Shown: positions 35,141-44,534 of the stretch, piece by piece
Numbering within the stretch: the first letter of the stretch is position 1
Layout of the letters: every line of letters starts with the position of its first letter
NCBI RefSeq assembly: GCF_000178115.2
Contig: NC_014828.1
Location: 124,001-188,000 of the forward strand
From: Ethanoligenens harbinense YUAN-3
Lineage (GTDB): Bacteria > Bacillota > Clostridia > Oscillospirales > Ethanoligenentaceae
Direction: 5' to 3'
Length of the DNA stretch: 64,000 bases
Made by a program: the position numbers and the translations under genes
The notes under the pieces: model-generated
The model's database searches: none
The model's input: the letters and a program-made list of their open reading frames with translations, nothing else
What the model was told of the DNA's origin: nothing

Positions 35141-36355
35141 TTATTTTCCGTGCTTTTGGTTGAGCTTGGCCCGCACGGAGAGCGGCAGGCCGAACAGGTT
35201 GATGAAGCCGGTCGCGTCGTCCTGATTATAGACATGGTCCTCGCCGAACGTGACGAGGTCTTCGTCGTAAAGCGACCACGGGGAGGTGACGGAGGCGTTG
35301 GTGATGTTGCCCTTATAGAGTTTCATCTTCACGTCGCCGGTTACGGTCTTCTGCGTTTCGTCCACAAAGGCGGAAAGCGCTTCGCGCAGCGGGGTATACC
35401 ACTTGCCGTCGTAAACCAGTTCGGCAAATTTCTGCGCCACCAGCGACTTGTAATGCGCGGTGTCGCGGTCGAGCGTGATGGTCTCCAGCGCTTCGTGCGC
35501 GTGGTAGAGGATGGTGCCGCCGGGCGTCTCATACACGCCGCGCGATTTCATGCCCACCAGACGGTTTTCTACGATGTCGAGCAGGCCGATGCCGTTGGCG
35601 CCGCCGAGCTTGTTCAGCTTTTCCACCATGGAGACGGCGTCCAACGTTTCGCCGTCCACCGCGGTGGGGATGCCCTGCTCAAAATGCAGGGTCACATAGG
35701 TGGGCGCGTCCGGCGCTTTTTCCGGCGAAACGCCCATTTCCAGCATCTCATTGTATTTCGGCTCGTTGGCGGGGTCTTCCAGATCCAGACCCTCGTGGCT
35801 GAGGTGCCACAGGTTTTTATCTTTGGAATAGCTCGTCTCGCGCGTGATGCGCAGCGGGATGTGGTGCGCCTCGGCATAGTCGATTTCCTCGTCGCGGGAC
35901 TTGATGTCCCACTCGCGCCACGGGGCGATGATGGGGATATCCGGTGCGAATGCCTTGACCGTCAGCTCAAAACGCACCTGATCGTTGCCCTTGCCGGTCG
36001 CGCCGTGGGCGATGGCGTCGGCTCCCTCTTTGCGGGCAATCTCCACCAGCCGTTTGGCGATGATGGGGCGCGCGAACGACGTGCCGAGCAGGTATTTTTC
36101 ATATTTCGCGCCCGCTTTGAGCGTGGGCCAGATGCAGTCCTCCACGAACTCCTTGCGCAGATCCTCGATATACAGCTTGGAAGCGCCGGTTTTTTTCGCT
36201 TTTTCTTCCAGACCGGAGAGCTCCTCGCCCTGCCCCACGTCGGCCGACATGGCGATGACTTCGCAGCCGTAGTTTTCTTTCAGCCACGGGATGATAATGG
36301 ACGTGTCCAGTCCGCCCGAATAGGCCAGCACCACTTTTTTATACGTTTTTTTCAT
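35141..36355 (-). CDS. argG: Argininosuccinate synthase
   Basis: This 404-residue enzyme joins citrulline and aspartate with ATP hydrolysis to AMP. The nucleotide-binding P-loop-like motif [17 protein letters not shown] is at residues ~10-26. [10 protein letters not shown] and the C-terminal [13 protein letters not shown] are also typical. It is the first gene of the eight-gene leftward operon and starts at ATG 36355 after GGAGG. Its promoter carries an ArgR-like palindrome, so the whole operon should respond to arginine. Confidence 0.97.
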   Translation of the reverse strand: MKKTYKKVVLAYSGGLDTSIIIPWLKENYGCEVIAMSADVGQGEELSGLEEKAKKTGASKLYIEDLRKEFVEDCIWPTLKAGAKYEKYLLGTSFARPIIAKRLVEIARKEGADAIAHGATGKGNDQVRFELTVKAFAPDIPIIAPWREWDIKSRDEEIDYAEAHHIPLRITRETSYSKDKNLWHLSHEGLDLEDPANEPKYNEMLEMGVSPEKAPDAPTYVTLHFEQGIPTAVDGETLDAVSMVEKLNKLGGANGIGLLDIVENRLVGMKSRGVYETPGGTILYHAHEALETITLDRDTAHYKSLVAQKFAELVYDGKWYTPLREALSAFVDETQKTVTGDVKMKLYKGNITNASVTSPWSLYDEDLVTFGEDHVYNQDDATGFINLFGLPLSVRAKLNQKHGK

Positions 36356-36418
36356 ATTTTAAACCTCCACATGGGTAGCTTCCACTGCATGCCGCATGAC
36401 AATTTACCAAACAAAAAG

Positions 36419-36435
36419 ACGGGCGCGGAGCCCGT
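36419..36435 (-). terminator. Short hairpin with T-run in the argG leader
   Basis: ACGGGC and GCCCGT pair around five bases, and the minus strand continues CTTTTTG. It is only about a few bases past the expected transcription start at ~36437, so it may modulate early elongation or RNA stability rather than act as a classic terminator. Confidence 0.4.
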
Positions 36436-36442
36436 ATGTATC

Positions 36443-36470
36443 AGTATACACTATTTTTGCATAAATTCAA
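36443..36470 (-). promoter_or_regulatory. Promoter of the arginine operon
   Basis: Minus strand: TTGAAT (36465-36470), 16 bases, TATACT (36443-36448). The -35 lies inside the palindrome at 36459-36490. Confidence 0.75.
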
Positions 36471-36490
36471 GCATTCTTGAATATTTATGC
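36459..36490. promoter_or_regulatory. ArgR/AhrC-like operator palindrome
   Basis: A 32-base near-perfect palindrome with arms GCATAAATTCAAG and CTTGAATATTTATGC. The half-sites TGAATTTATGCA-like resemble ArgR boxes (WTGAATWWWWATTCAW family and known TGAATxxATATGCA variants). It overlaps the -35 of the argG promoter, where a repressor would act. No argR is in the window; the assignment rests on position and similarity. Confidence 0.6.
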
Positions 36491-36554
36491 GATTTTGCAT
36501 GCGTTTTGTATCATTTCACAATCCCGCTGCGTTCCAGAGACTGATTTTTAGCTC

Positions 36555-37247
36555 TTAATTTTCCAGACGCCGGCTCTGCAGGTCTTCGGGATGCGTACGG
36601 TAGCGCCGCATGATGCCCGCGAGAATCTCCGCGCTGGACGGCGGTGTCCAGGTGACGGCGTTGGCGCCGGCGCGAATGGTTTTGGAGATGCTTTCATCCG
36701 TGGGGCCGCCGGTGGCAATGATCGGCAATTTGGGATACTGGCTGCGGATGGATGCGACGATGTCCGCCGTGTGCGGGCCGCCCGAGACGTTGATGATGGA
36801 GGCGCCGGCCTCCACGCGGCTGGAGATGTCCTCATCTGAAACGACCGTGACCACCACCGGCAGGTCCACCGTTTCGCAAAGCAGAGCAATGATGTCGTTG
36901 GCGGTGGGCGCGTTGACCACCACGCCCATGGCGCCCTGAAATTCCGCATTGAGCGCGTTGTTGATGACGCGTTTGCCCATGGTGATGCCGCCGCCGATGC
37001 CACAGAACACCGGGATATCGGCCGAGAGCATGATGGCCTGCGTGATGATCGGCTGCGGGGTGAACGGATAGACGGCGATCACGGCATCGGCGTTCACGTT
37101 GCGGATCACAGACACATCGGTGGTAAAAACAAACGATTTGAGCAGCTTGCCAAAAATCTTAATGCCCGAAGCCTGCCGGATGCTTTCCGGCACCTTGAGC
37201 ATATGTCTGCGCAGATTCCCTTCAAATTCAGGAATAAAAGGCTCCAT
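36555..37247 (-). CDS. Conserved TIM-barrel protein of unknown function
   Basis: This is a 230-residue protein from ATG 37247 after AAGGAGG. It looks like a complete (beta/alpha)8 barrel with phosphate-binding type ends: ADAVIAVYPFTPQPIITQAI, IPVFCGIGGGITMGKRV, GAMGVVVNAPTANDI, ASIINVSGGPHTAD, and IIATGGPTDESISKTIRAGANAVTW. Close clostridial relatives are often labelled hydrolase, without evidence that I know of. The barrel resembles ThiG or epimerase-type enzymes acting on phosphorylated substrates. It is a single leftward gene, with an extended -10 (TGCTATAAT) at 37292-37300. Confidence 0.75.
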   Translation of the reverse strand: MEPFIPEFEGNLRRHMLKVPESIRQASGIKIFGKLLKSFVFTTDVSVIRNVNADAVIAVYPFTPQPIITQAIMLSADIPVFCGIGGGITMGKRVINNALNAEFQGAMGVVVNAPTANDIIALLCETVDLPVVVTVVSDEDISSRVEAGASIINVSGGPHTADIVASIRSQYPKLPIIATGGPTDESISKTIRAGANAVTWTPPSSAEILAGIMRRYRTHPEDLQSRRLEN

Positions 37248-37291
37248 CCGTTTTCCTCCTTCATCCATGTATCATACAGCAATTCCCAATT

Positions 37292-37300
37292 ATTATAGCA
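37292..37300 (-). promoter_or_regulatory. Extended -10 promoter of the TIM-barrel gene
   Basis: Minus-strand TGCTATAAT, 45 bases before the start codon. A TTGATA lies 20 bases upstream, too far for a normal -35, so this may be an extended -10 promoter. Confidence 0.5.
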
Positions 37301-37421
37301 TGTACAGAACGAAAATCTATCAAAAATCATGAATTTTCTTTCAAACGGCGATATTTGCAAAAACAGGCCCGCCGCCTCAGCGGAAAACCAGGAAAATATA
37401 TCCTTTTACGCCCGTGTGGCG

Positions 37422-37451
37422 TTGCAATCCGGCAAGCGCCTGTGCTACTAT
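37422..37451 (+). promoter_or_regulatory. Promoter of the flavin reductase gene
   Basis: TTGCAA (37422-37427), 18 bases, TACTAT (37446-37451), about 47 bases upstream of the start codon. Confidence 0.6.
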
Positions 37452-37497
37452 AAGAGAGCGGAGCAAATCCGATCAACACACATGGGAGGCATGCATC

Positions 37498-38004
37498 ATG
37501 GCCGCATTACACGAGATCCCGCCGGAGGAAATTTCCGGAAACGTATTTGACCTGATCGGCAAACAATGGACACTCATCACCGCCGGGACGGAGAGCCGCT
37601 TCAACACCATGACCGCAAGCTGGGGCGGCCTGGGCGTTTTGTGGGGCGGCCCGGCGGCATTCATTTTTGTGCGCCCGCAGCGTTACACGCTGGAATTTCT
37701 GCACCAAAACCCGAAATTCACGCTCAGCTTTTACGACGAAAGCCATCGCAAGGCCCTGAACCTGCTGGGCAGCAAATCGGGGCGCGACGGTGATAAGGTG
37801 GCGGAAGCCGGCCTGACCCCTGTGTTTGCCGACGGCACCACCTATTTTGAAGAAGCCGGGCTTGTCCTGTTCTGCGAAAAGTGGTATGAAAGCAAGATGC
37901 AGCCCAGCGGCATCAAAAAACCGACCGCCATCAACCCGTTCTATCCGCAAAAGGATTACCACCATATGCTCGTGGGGAAGATCACCAAAGTGCTGCAGGC
38001 GTAA
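37498..38004 (+). CDS. Flavin reductase-like FMN-binding protein
   Basis: This is a 168-residue split-barrel flavoprotein starting at ATG 37498 after GGGAGG at 8 bases; an in-frame start at 37414 is less likely. The FMN-binding core is RFNTMTASWGGLGVLWGGPAAFIFVRPQRYT followed by NPKFTLSFYDE and a C-terminal HHMLVGKITKVL. It probably binds FMN and reduces a small flavin-linked acceptor. Relatives are widespread in anaerobic Firmicutes without known substrate. Monocistronic, followed by a strong GC hairpin. Confidence 0.9.
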   Translation: MAALHEIPPEEISGNVFDLIGKQWTLITAGTESRFNTMTASWGGLGVLWGGPAAFIFVRPQRYTLEFLHQNPKFTLSFYDESHRKALNLLGSKSGRDGDKVAEAGLTPVFADGTTYFEEAGLVLFCEKWYESKMQPSGIKKPTAINPFYPQKDYHHMLVGKITKVLQA

Positions 38005-38057
38005 TGCCCGCCCGCATGCATCATGTTTCCGTTTGTCATCCCGCACACGCAGACACA

Positions 38058-38088
38058 AAGGGGCCGCGCCTTACTGGCGCGGCCCCTT
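38058..38088. terminator. GC-rich hairpin terminator between the flavin reductase and the 0.5-kb unit
   Basis: AAGGGGCCGCGCC and GGCGCGGCCCCTT pair perfectly around TTACT. On the minus strand it is followed by TGTGTCTG after the TTT of the stem end, on the plus strand by CTG. It can end transcription from both sides. Confidence 0.75.
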
Positions 38089-38565
38089 CTGCCGGAACGA
38101 TGGCGACTCATTATACCGATGACGCTGCGGACCGATTGCTTTTTTCAGCGCCGGAAGTCTGAACAAACGTGTGGTTGCTGGAGTGCCTGGCTCTTGCCAG
38201 ACAACAGTCATACCCAAACCCGTGTAGGGCTTTACGCACTGTACGCTTTACCGACCGAAAAAATGGCCTGTTTCCATCCGCCAAACCGCTGGTTTTCCAA
38301 CGAATCGCACCTTATTCGATTGCCTTTCAGATATCCATTGGTCGATTGCTTCATCCCTCCGTGCAAATGATCGCAGGGCCCGAACACAATCTCTTGCGCC
38401 AATGTTTGGAACATAAACGCTCCCTGTTGCAGCCGCCTCTGTGTGCTGCGAAACCAAACAACATCTGGCTGCCGACCTATCCGGTTACCTGCTGCGAATC
38501 CACTGAAACCTCCGAGCCCATTGGAATCGCCCCCTTTACTGGAGAATGTGTTGGTCTTTTGCTGT
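38058..38565 (-). ncRNA. Unexplained ~510-nt transcription unit (candidate structured RNA or decayed element)
   Basis: A near-consensus minus-strand promoter at 38572-38600 faces this stretch and the hairpin at 38058-38088 closes it. Base composition is less GC-rich than the neighbours. The only leftward frames are a 111-codon open stretch without start near its beginning, ending at 38232, with an internal ATG at 38414 (60 codons) preceded by GGGAG. A rightward frame at 38169-38594 (141 codons) has neither a ribosome binding site nor a known family. Local pairings such as GTCTGGC/GCCAGGC are visible on the RNA strand. It does not match tmRNA, RNase P, 6S or SRP RNA as I remember them. Confidence 0.35.
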
Positions 38566-38571
38566 GTCTAT

Positions 38572-38600
38572 ATGATAGCACGGCGTATGGATAATGTCAA
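38572..38600 (-). promoter_or_regulatory. Strong sigma-A promoter facing leftward
   Basis: Minus strand: perfect TTGACA (38595-38600), 17 bases, TATCAT (38572-38577). It drives nothing but the 0.5-kb unit at 38058-38565. Beyond it, 38601-38684 is AT-rich with no gene. Confidence 0.8.
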
Positions 38601-38684
38601 CAGTATAGTTTAACATTTTTTGATTTTTTTATTCATTATACGCAGAATTTCAGGCAAACAGTGCTTGATCCGGCAAAAATGAAC

Positions 38685-38714
38685 GGGGGCGGCACCGCTC
38701 CGGGTGCCGCCCCC
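38685..38714 (-). terminator. Terminator after ilvD
   Basis: GGGGGCGGCACC and GGTGCCGCCCCC pair around six bases, 24 bases past the ilvD stop. The minus strand goes on GTTCATTTTTG, so the T-run is slightly displaced. Confidence 0.8.
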
Positions 38715-38738
38715 GCCATATTGGGCAGGCTGCCTGCC

Positions 38739-40400
38739 TTATTTTTCAAAAACCGCGCCGCGCGCACCCGAGGTGACCATGGCGGCATAGCGCTTGAGAT
38801 AACCGGTGAGCTGACGGTCCGGCGCATGGAACCCGGCCTGCCGCCGCTTCTCGATCTCCTCATCCGGCACCAGCAGCTCCAGTTTCCGGTTCGGGATATC
38901 CACCGAAATACGGTCGCCCTCCTGCACAAAGGCCAGCAGACCGCCCGCCGCCGCTTCCGGCGACACGTGCCCGATTGCCGCGCCTTTGGAAGCGCCGGAG
39001 AACCGCCCGTCGGTGATGAGCGCCACGCTGTTATCCAGCCCATAACCGGCCAGCGCGGAGGTAGGCGTCAGCATTTCACGCATGCCCGGGCCGCCCTTGG
39101 GGCCTTCATAGCGAATGACCACCACGTCGCCGGCTTCGATCTTGCCGCCGAAGATGGCGTCGCAGGCTTCCTCTTCGCTGTTGAACACCCGCGCGGGGCC
39201 TTCGTGCACCATCATATCCGGCAGCACCGCACCCTGCTTCACCACCGAACCCTCGGGGGCCAGGTTTCCGCGCAGCACGGCGATGCCGCCGTCTTTACGG
39301 TAGGGGTTGTCCAGTGTGCGGATGCATTTGCCATCGGCCGCGGGGGCTTTGGCGATGCGATCGCCCACCATCCCCTGCACGGTGACGGCATCGGTATGGA
39401 TGATGCCCGCTTTAGCCAGTTCCTTCATCACGGCCGCGATGCCGCCCACCTCGTCTAGGTCTTCAATATAGAATTCCCGGGTGGCGGGGCTGAGCTTGCA
39501 GATCTGCGGCGTGGTTTTGCCCAGCTCGTCAAAGATGCCCATGTCGATCTCCACACCGGCCTCATTGGCAATGGCGGTGAGGTGCAACACGGTGTTGGTG
39601 GAGCAGCCCAGCGCCATATCGCTGCGGATGGCGTTTTCCACCGCGTCTTTGTTGATGATGTCGCGCGGGCGGAGATTTTCGTTCAGCAGCTCCATGATGC
39701 GTTCGCCCGATTCCTTGGCCAGCCGGATGCGCGCCGACTTCACGGCCGGGATGGTCCCGGCTTTTGGCAGCGACAGGCCGATGGCCTCGGTGAGGCAGTT
39801 CATCGAGTTGGCGGTATACATGCCGGAGCAGGAGCCGCAGCCCGGGCAGACCTCGTTTTCGATCTCGCACAGCTCTTCGTCGCTCATCTTGCCGGCGGCA
39901 TGCGTACCCACGGCCTCGCACACGTCGTTGAAACCGATGCGCTCGCCGTTGTGGTGCCCGGCGTACATCGGGCCGCCGCTGATGAAAATAGACGGCAGAT
40001 TCAGCCGGAGAGCCGCGAGGACCATGCCGGGCACGATCTTGTCGCAGTTGGGGATGAAGACCACCGCGTCCAACGGATGCGCGGTGAGCATGACCTCGAT
40101 AGAATCGGCGATCAGCTCACGCGAGCAGAGTGAATATTTCATGCCCTGGTGGTTCATGGCGATGCCGTCGCACACGCCGATGGTGTTGAACTCAAACGGT
40201 ACGCCGCCGCCCGCCTGAATGCCCGCTTTCACCGCGTCTGCGATGTTCTGCAGGTGCATATGCCCGGGGATGTAGTCACTGGCCGCGCAGACCACCGCCA
40301 CAAACGGGCGCTTGATCTCACGGTCGGTCAGCCCCAGCGCTTTGAGCAGCGCACGGTGGGACGCCCGTGTGGGCCCTTTTTTAATCAAATCACTTCTCAT
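38739..40400 (-). CDS. ilvD: Dihydroxy-acid dehydratase
   Basis: This 553-residue Fe-S dehydratase makes the 2-oxo acids of valine and isoleucine. Cluster-ligand cysteines are in [11 protein letters not shown] and [34 protein letters not shown] at the start and [21 protein letters not shown] near the end are family marks. It starts at ATG 40400 with AAAGGGCGG upstream, 70 bases after lysS on the same strand. No other ilv genes are in the window, so it may be read with greA-lysS. Confidence 0.97.
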   Translation of the reverse strand: MRSDLIKKGPTRASHRALLKALGLTDREIKRPFVAVVCAASDYIPGHMHLQNIADAVKAGIQAGGGVPFEFNTIGVCDGIAMNHQGMKYSLCSRELIADSIEVMLTAHPLDAVVFIPNCDKIVPGMVLAALRLNLPSIFISGGPMYAGHHNGERIGFNDVCEAVGTHAAGKMSDEELCEIENEVCPGCGSCSGMYTANSMNCLTEAIGLSLPKAGTIPAVKSARIRLAKESGERIMELLNENLRPRDIINKDAVENAIRSDMALGCSTNTVLHLTAIANEAGVEIDMGIFDELGKTTPQICKLSPATREFYIEDLDEVGGIAAVMKELAKAGIIHTDAVTVQGMVGDRIAKAPAADGKCIRTLDNPYRKDGGIAVLRGNLAPEGSVVKQGAVLPDMMVHEGPARVFNSEEEACDAIFGGKIEAGDVVVIRYEGPKGGPGMREMLTPTSALAGYGLDNSVALITDGRFSGASKGAAIGHVSPEAAAGGLLAFVQEGDRISVDIPNRKLELLVPDEEIEKRRQAGFHAPDRQLTGYLKRYAAMVTSGARGAVFEK

Positions 40401-40470
40401 AATGGCACCGCCCTTTATGTTCCGCCCGCCGCGCGCGGCGACGGGATGGTTGCTGTCCGGCCTGCGCCGG

Positions 40471-41988
40471 TCATTCTTTTGGTTTCATGGTGGGGAAGAG
40501 CAGCACGTCGCGGATGGAGGGGGAATCGGTCAGCAGCATGACCAGCCGGTCGATGCCGATGCCCAGCCCGCCCGTGGGCGGCATGCCGTATTCCAGCGCG
40601 GTAACGAAGTCTTCATCCATCATGCCCGCCTCAAGGTCGCCCGCGTTGCGCAGCTCCACCTGCCGCAGGAAACGTTCCCGCTGGTCGATGGGGTCGTTGA
40701 GCTCCGAATAGGCGTTGCCCATCTCACGGCGCAGGATAAAGAATTCAAACCGCTCGGTGAGTTCGGGCCTGTCCGCTTTGCGCTTGGTGAGGGGTGAGAC
40801 CTCAATGGGATAATCGAGGATGAACGTCGGCTGCACCAACTGCTCTTCGACCTTCTCGTCGAAGGTCTGGTAGAGCGCGTCGCCCCAGCTCTTGCCCTTT
40901 TCGATCTCCACGCCCAGCCCCTTGGCCGCCGCCACCGCCGCCGCGTCGTCGCCGCGCAGCACATCGAAATCGATGCCGGTGTAGGTCTTTACGGCCTCCA
41001 CCATGGTCAGCCGCCGCCACGGGGGTGTGAGATCGATCTCTTCGCCGCCGCAGGTGATTTTCATGGTGCCGAGCACCGTCTGCGCTGCGCCGGCGACCAG
41101 CTCTTCCGTGAGCCGCATCATGCCGTTGTAATCGGTATACGCCTGATAGATCTCGATGCTGGTAAATTCAGGATTATGCTTGACGTCGATGCCCTCGTTG
41201 CGGAACAGCCGCCCGATCTCAAAGACCTTCTCCATGCCGCCCACGATCAGGCGTTTCAGATACAGCTCCGGCGCGATGCGCAGATACAGATCCATATCCA
41301 GCGTGTTGTGATGGGTGATGAACGGCCGGGCCGCCGCGCCGCCGGGAATGACGTTGAGAATGGGGGTCTCCACCTCGATGAAGCCCTTCTGCTCCAAAAA
41401 CGACCGGATGAACGCGATGATGCGGCTGCGCCGCACAAACGTTTCCTTGACTTCCGGGTTCATGATGAGGTCCAGATAGCGCTGGCGGTAGCGCAGCTCG
41501 GTATCTTTAAGCCCGTGGAATTTCTCCGGCAGCGGCAGCAGCGATTTGGAAAGCAGCGTGACGGCAGTGGCATGGATGGAGATTTCTCCCCGCCTTGTAC
41601 GGAACACCTTGCCTTTGACCCCGACGATGTCGCCGATGTCCCATTTTTTGAACGAAGCGAACGATTCCTCGCCCACATCGTTGACGCGTACATAGACCTG
41701 CATGCGCCCGGTGGCGTCATGGACGTCGATGAAGTTCGCCTTGCCCATGTCGCGCCGGGACATCAGCCGCCCCGCGATGGAGACTTCTTTGCCTTCCAGT
41801 TCATCGAACCGCTCGACAATCTCCTTATTGAAGACATCCCGATCGTAGGTGGTCACCGCGAAAGGGTCCTGCCCCGCCTGCTGCAACTCGCTCAGTTTCT
41901 CCCGCCGGATCCGCAGAATCTCGGAAAGATCCGCTTCCTCCTGCCGGGCAGTTTCCTGCTCGGCCTGCTGACTGCTCACGTCCGCCAT
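40471..41988 (-). CDS. lysS: Lysyl-tRNA synthetase (class II)
   Basis: This 505-residue enzyme starts at ATG 41988 after GGAGGAGAAGG. An OB-fold anticodon-binding domain spans ~55-170 ([23 protein letters not shown]), followed by the class II core. Motif 2 is [22 protein letters not shown]; motif 3 is [19 protein letters not shown]. It charges tRNA-Lys. The gene lies 57 bases downstream of greA, a pairing common in Firmicutes. No T-box is present in the short gap. Confidence 0.97.
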   Translation of the reverse strand: MADVSSQQAEQETARQEEADLSEILRIRREKLSELQQAGQDPFAVTTYDRDVFNKEIVERFDELEGKEVSIAGRLMSRRDMGKANFIDVHDATGRMQVYVRVNDVGEESFASFKKWDIGDIVGVKGKVFRTRRGEISIHATAVTLLSKSLLPLPEKFHGLKDTELRYRQRYLDLIMNPEVKETFVRRSRIIAFIRSFLEQKGFIEVETPILNVIPGGAAARPFITHHNTLDMDLYLRIAPELYLKRLIVGGMEKVFEIGRLFRNEGIDVKHNPEFTSIEIYQAYTDYNGMMRLTEELVAGAAQTVLGTMKITCGGEEIDLTPPWRRLTMVEAVKTYTGIDFDVLRGDDAAAVAAAKGLGVEIEKGKSWGDALYQTFDEKVEEQLVQPTFILDYPIEVSPLTKRKADRPELTERFEFFILRREMGNAYSELNDPIDQRERFLRQVELRNAGDLEAGMMDEDFVTALEYGMPPTGGLGIGIDRLVMLLTDSPSIRDVLLFPTMKPKE

Positions 41989-42045
41989 TTGCCTTCTCCT
42001 CCACACCGCGCCGCCGGTCTTTCTGTTTGTAAACAGCGCTGTCTT

Positions 42046-42519
42046 TTATTTGGTGATATTCAGCACCTTGAATTTCAGCACGCCGGCCGGGGTCTCCGCT
42101 TCCACTTCATCGCCCACCTTATGGCCAAGCAGCGCGCGCCCCACCGGCGACTCGTCGGAAATCAGGTTCTGGTCCGGGTCCGCCTCGGTGGACCCGACGA
42201 TCTGATATTCCACGGTTTCGTCGAATTCCACATCGAAGACCTGCACTTTGGAGCCGAGGTTCACCGCCTCGGTGTCCAACTGGTCGTCGTCAATGAGCTT
42301 GACGTTTTTGAGCATGGCCTCGATGGTGGCGATGCGCGATTCCACCATAGCCTGCTCGTTTTTGGCTTCGTCATACTCGCTGTTTTCCGAAAGGTCACCG
42401 AACGAGAGCGCCACTTTGATCTTTTCGGCGATCTCCTTGCGCTTTTCGGTTTTGAGCTGTTCAAGCTCCTGCTCCAGTTTTTTCAGACCCGCATCTGTCA
42501 ATACATACTGTTTGGCCAT
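42046..42519 (-). CDS. greA: Transcription elongation factor GreA
   Basis: This is a 157-residue protein with an N-terminal coiled coil ([38 protein letters not shown] with the acidic tip) and a C-terminal FKBP-like domain ([26 protein letters not shown]). It enters the secondary channel of backtracked RNA polymerase and stimulates cleavage of the RNA end. It is first in a leftward greA-lysS(-ilvD) group. Start ATG 42519 has GGGGAG upstream. Confidence 0.97.
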   Translation of the reverse strand: MAKQYVLTDAGLKKLEQELEQLKTEKRKEIAEKIKVALSFGDLSENSEYDEAKNEQAMVESRIATIEAMLKNVKLIDDDQLDTEAVNLGSKVQVFDVEFDETVEYQIVGSTEADPDQNLISDESPVGRALLGHKVGDEVEAETPAGVLKFKVLNITK

Positions 42520-42888
42520 AACGGTACACTCCCCGGCGCCATTTTGCGCTCGTCTTTATTGGTTGGCACGCAGTTGGTAGACCGCGTGTCCTTGTTGATT
42601 GACATGGTTGCAACCGGCCACGCGCGATACATGGCCGAAAAGCGGCCCCCGGCCAAAGGCCCCGGAGCCGCCTGAAAGCGGCCGCCCGCCGTGTTTGCCG
42701 CGGATGGGCGCGCTGTTATAGCTTATTATATGCACCCCGCCGCACCCTGTCAAGGAGGCGGGCACTGCGGCGGGCACAGCCCGCTTTATGCTCAAAGGAG
42801 TTCCGCTGCGCTTCCGTCCGCACAGCCTGCAAAGCGGGCGCGGCGTTCGGGCACCGCGGAGACACATGGATACCCGCGCGGCGGTTGT
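42520..42888. other. Intergenic region between ftsX and greA with GC-rich inverted repeats
   Basis: This stretch of about 370 bases must contain the end of the ftsEX transcript and the greA promoter. It holds overlapping GC-rich inverted repeats around 42628-42700 (GGCCGAAAAGCGGCC, GGCCAAAGGCC) and at ~42762-42790 a fragment of the dispersed repeat family (AAAGCGGGCTGTGCCCGC on the minus strand). No gene is supportable. Confidence 0.5.
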
Positions 42889-43773
42889 TCACACGCGCAG
42901 ATATCTATGTACGGAAATCAGACTGCCCACCACGCCGAGAAGGATACCGGAAAGGATAAAGCCCAGTGAAAGCAGCACGCCCACGGAACTGTACGCGATG
43001 GGGTGGATGATGCGCAGAGAACTGAACAGCCGCTTGATCAGCCCGCCGTATAAATACCATTGCAGGATGGAGCCGATCACGCCCGAAAGCAGGCCGATGA
43101 GCAGCCCTTCCACGAAGAACGGCCAGCGGATGAACCAGTCGGTGGCGCCGACGAACTTCATGATGTTGACTTCCCGGCGGCGAACGTAAACCGCCAGCTT
43201 GATGGTGTAGACGATGATAAACAGCGAGACGGCCGCCAGCAGCACGAACAGCCAGAATCCCACCCAGCCCACGGTGCTGCTGATGCTGTTGAGCTTTTCC
43301 GCCACGCCGGAATGCTCGTTAACGCTTTCGATGTGCGGCAAAGCGTGGATTTTCTGCACCACCAGGTTATAGTGCTGCATGTTGCTGAGCGTCACCTTGT
43401 AGGAGTTGGGGAAGAAATTGTCTTTATCCACCCCGCTGAGCAGATCTTGGTCTTTGCCGAGCTGCTTTTTCTCGTTTTCCAGCGCCTGCGCTTTGGAAAC
43501 AAATTCCACCTTGGCCACATCGGGTAATTTTCTGAGATCCTGGCCGATCTGGTCGATCGCGGCCTGATCCGCATCGTCTTTCAGGAAGACCCCGATCTGG
43601 TTCTGCTGTTCCACACTGTTCATCAGGTTGTGCACATTGATGGAGATCAGCACGGACGTGCCGAGCAGCAGCAGGCAGATGGTCAGTATGCAGATCGACG
43701 CAATGGACATGATGCGGTTGACCCAGATATTTTTGAAACCTTCGCGGACGAAATACCGTATTTTCTCTATCAT
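42889..43773 (-). CDS. ftsX: Cell division protein FtsX
   Basis: This is a 294-residue membrane protein. N-terminal cytoplasmic start (REGFKNIWVNRIMSIASI), a membrane helix at ~22-46, a large outside loop of ~120 residues, then three further helices at ~165-290 with the family mark VYTIKLAVYVRRREVNIMKFVGA cut across the loop. With FtsE it forms the ABC-type complex that activates peptidoglycan hydrolases at division or, in spore formers, timing of sporulation septation. The start overlaps the ftsE stop by four bases (ATGA). Confidence 0.95.
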   Translation of the reverse strand: MIEKIRYFVREGFKNIWVNRIMSIASICILTICLLLLGTSVLISINVHNLMNSVEQQNQIGVFLKDDADQAAIDQIGQDLRKLPDVAKVEFVSKAQALENEKKQLGKDQDLLSGVDKDNFFPNSYKVTLSNMQHYNLVVQKIHALPHIESVNEHSGVAEKLNSISSTVGWVGFWLFVLLAAVSLFIIVYTIKLAVYVRRREVNIMKFVGATDWFIRWPFFVEGLLIGLLSGVIGSILQWYLYGGLIKRLFSSLRIIHPIAYSSVGVLLSLGFILSGILLGVVGSLISVHRYLRV

Positions 43774-44450
43774 ACGCTGGCGCTCCCCGGAATATCCTGC
43801 ACGACCTGCCCCGCTTCGATGGTGATGACGCGATGGTAGCCATAACGTTCCACCAGCGTGGCGTCGTGCGTCACCATCACGATGGTGGTGCCGCGGCGGT
43901 TGATCTCGTCAAACAGTTCCATGATCTCCACCGACATATCGGGATCGACGTTGCCGGTGGGTTCGTCGGCAATGAGAAACGACGGGTTGTTCACCAGCGC
44001 ACGCGCCAGAGAAACGCGCTGCTGCTCGCCGCCCGAAAGCTCGGAGGGCTGGCTGTGCGCCTTTTTGGACAGCCCGACCAGACTGAGGATATACGGCACA
44101 CGGCGGCGGATGTCCTGCGGTCGTGCCCCGATGACGCGCATGGCAAACGCCACGTTTTCATATACACACATATTGGGGATGAGCCGGAAATCCTGGAACA
44201 CCACGCCCATTGTGCGGCGAAGGAACGGCACGTCCCTCCGCTTCATGTTGGCCACGCTGAATCCGTTGATGTTCACATCGCCGGAGGTGGGCACTTCCTC
44301 GTGCATCAGCAGCTTGATGAGCGTGCTTTTGCCCGCGCCGGAAGCTCCCCGCACAAATACAAATTCCCCGTCGTTGATTGTCAGGTTGATGCCCCGCAGG
44401 GCTTTCGTCCCGTTGTCATAGATTTTGACGGTATCTATGAACTCGATCAC
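43770..44450 (-). CDS. ftsE: Cell division ATP-binding protein FtsE
   Basis: This 226-residue ABC ATPase most likely starts at GTG 44450 (VIEFIDTVKIYDNG), preceded by AAAGGAG at 7 bases; an ATG at 44468 lacks a site. Walker A is RGASGAGKSTLIKLL, signature LSGGEQQRVSLARAL, Walker B FLIADEPTGNVDP. The FtsE-specific LRRTMGVVFQDFRLI is present. It powers FtsX. Confidence 0.96.
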   Translation of the reverse strand: MIEFIDTVKIYDNGTKALRGINLTINDGEFVFVRGASGAGKSTLIKLLMHEEVPTSGDVNINGFSVANMKRRDVPFLRRTMGVVFQDFRLIPNMCVYENVAFAMRVIGARPQDIRRRVPYILSLVGLSKKAHSQPSELSGGEQQRVSLARALVNNPSFLIADEPTGNVDPDMSVEIMELFDEINRRGTTIVMVTHDATLVERYGYHRVITIEAGQVVQDIPGSASV

Positions 44451-44534
44451 AGTACTGCTCCTTTGCATGGCCGGCCGCAGCCCGCAGCGCCCCCGTCTGA
44501 CCAAAACGAAGAGTTGCCTGCCGCGCGTCTGCGG

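Noticed and set aside
34373-36544. Rightward 723-codon reading frame
   Set aside because: It lies opposite argH and argG and has no domain or ribosome binding site.
38058-38565. tmRNA, RNase P RNA, 6S RNA or T-box leader
   Set aside because: None of the hallmark sequences (tRNA-like ends, RNase P conserved regions, T-box GGUGG element) was found.
38169-38594. Rightward 141-codon protein
   Set aside because: It lacks a ribosome binding site and runs against a strong opposite promoter; composition is low in signals of coding.
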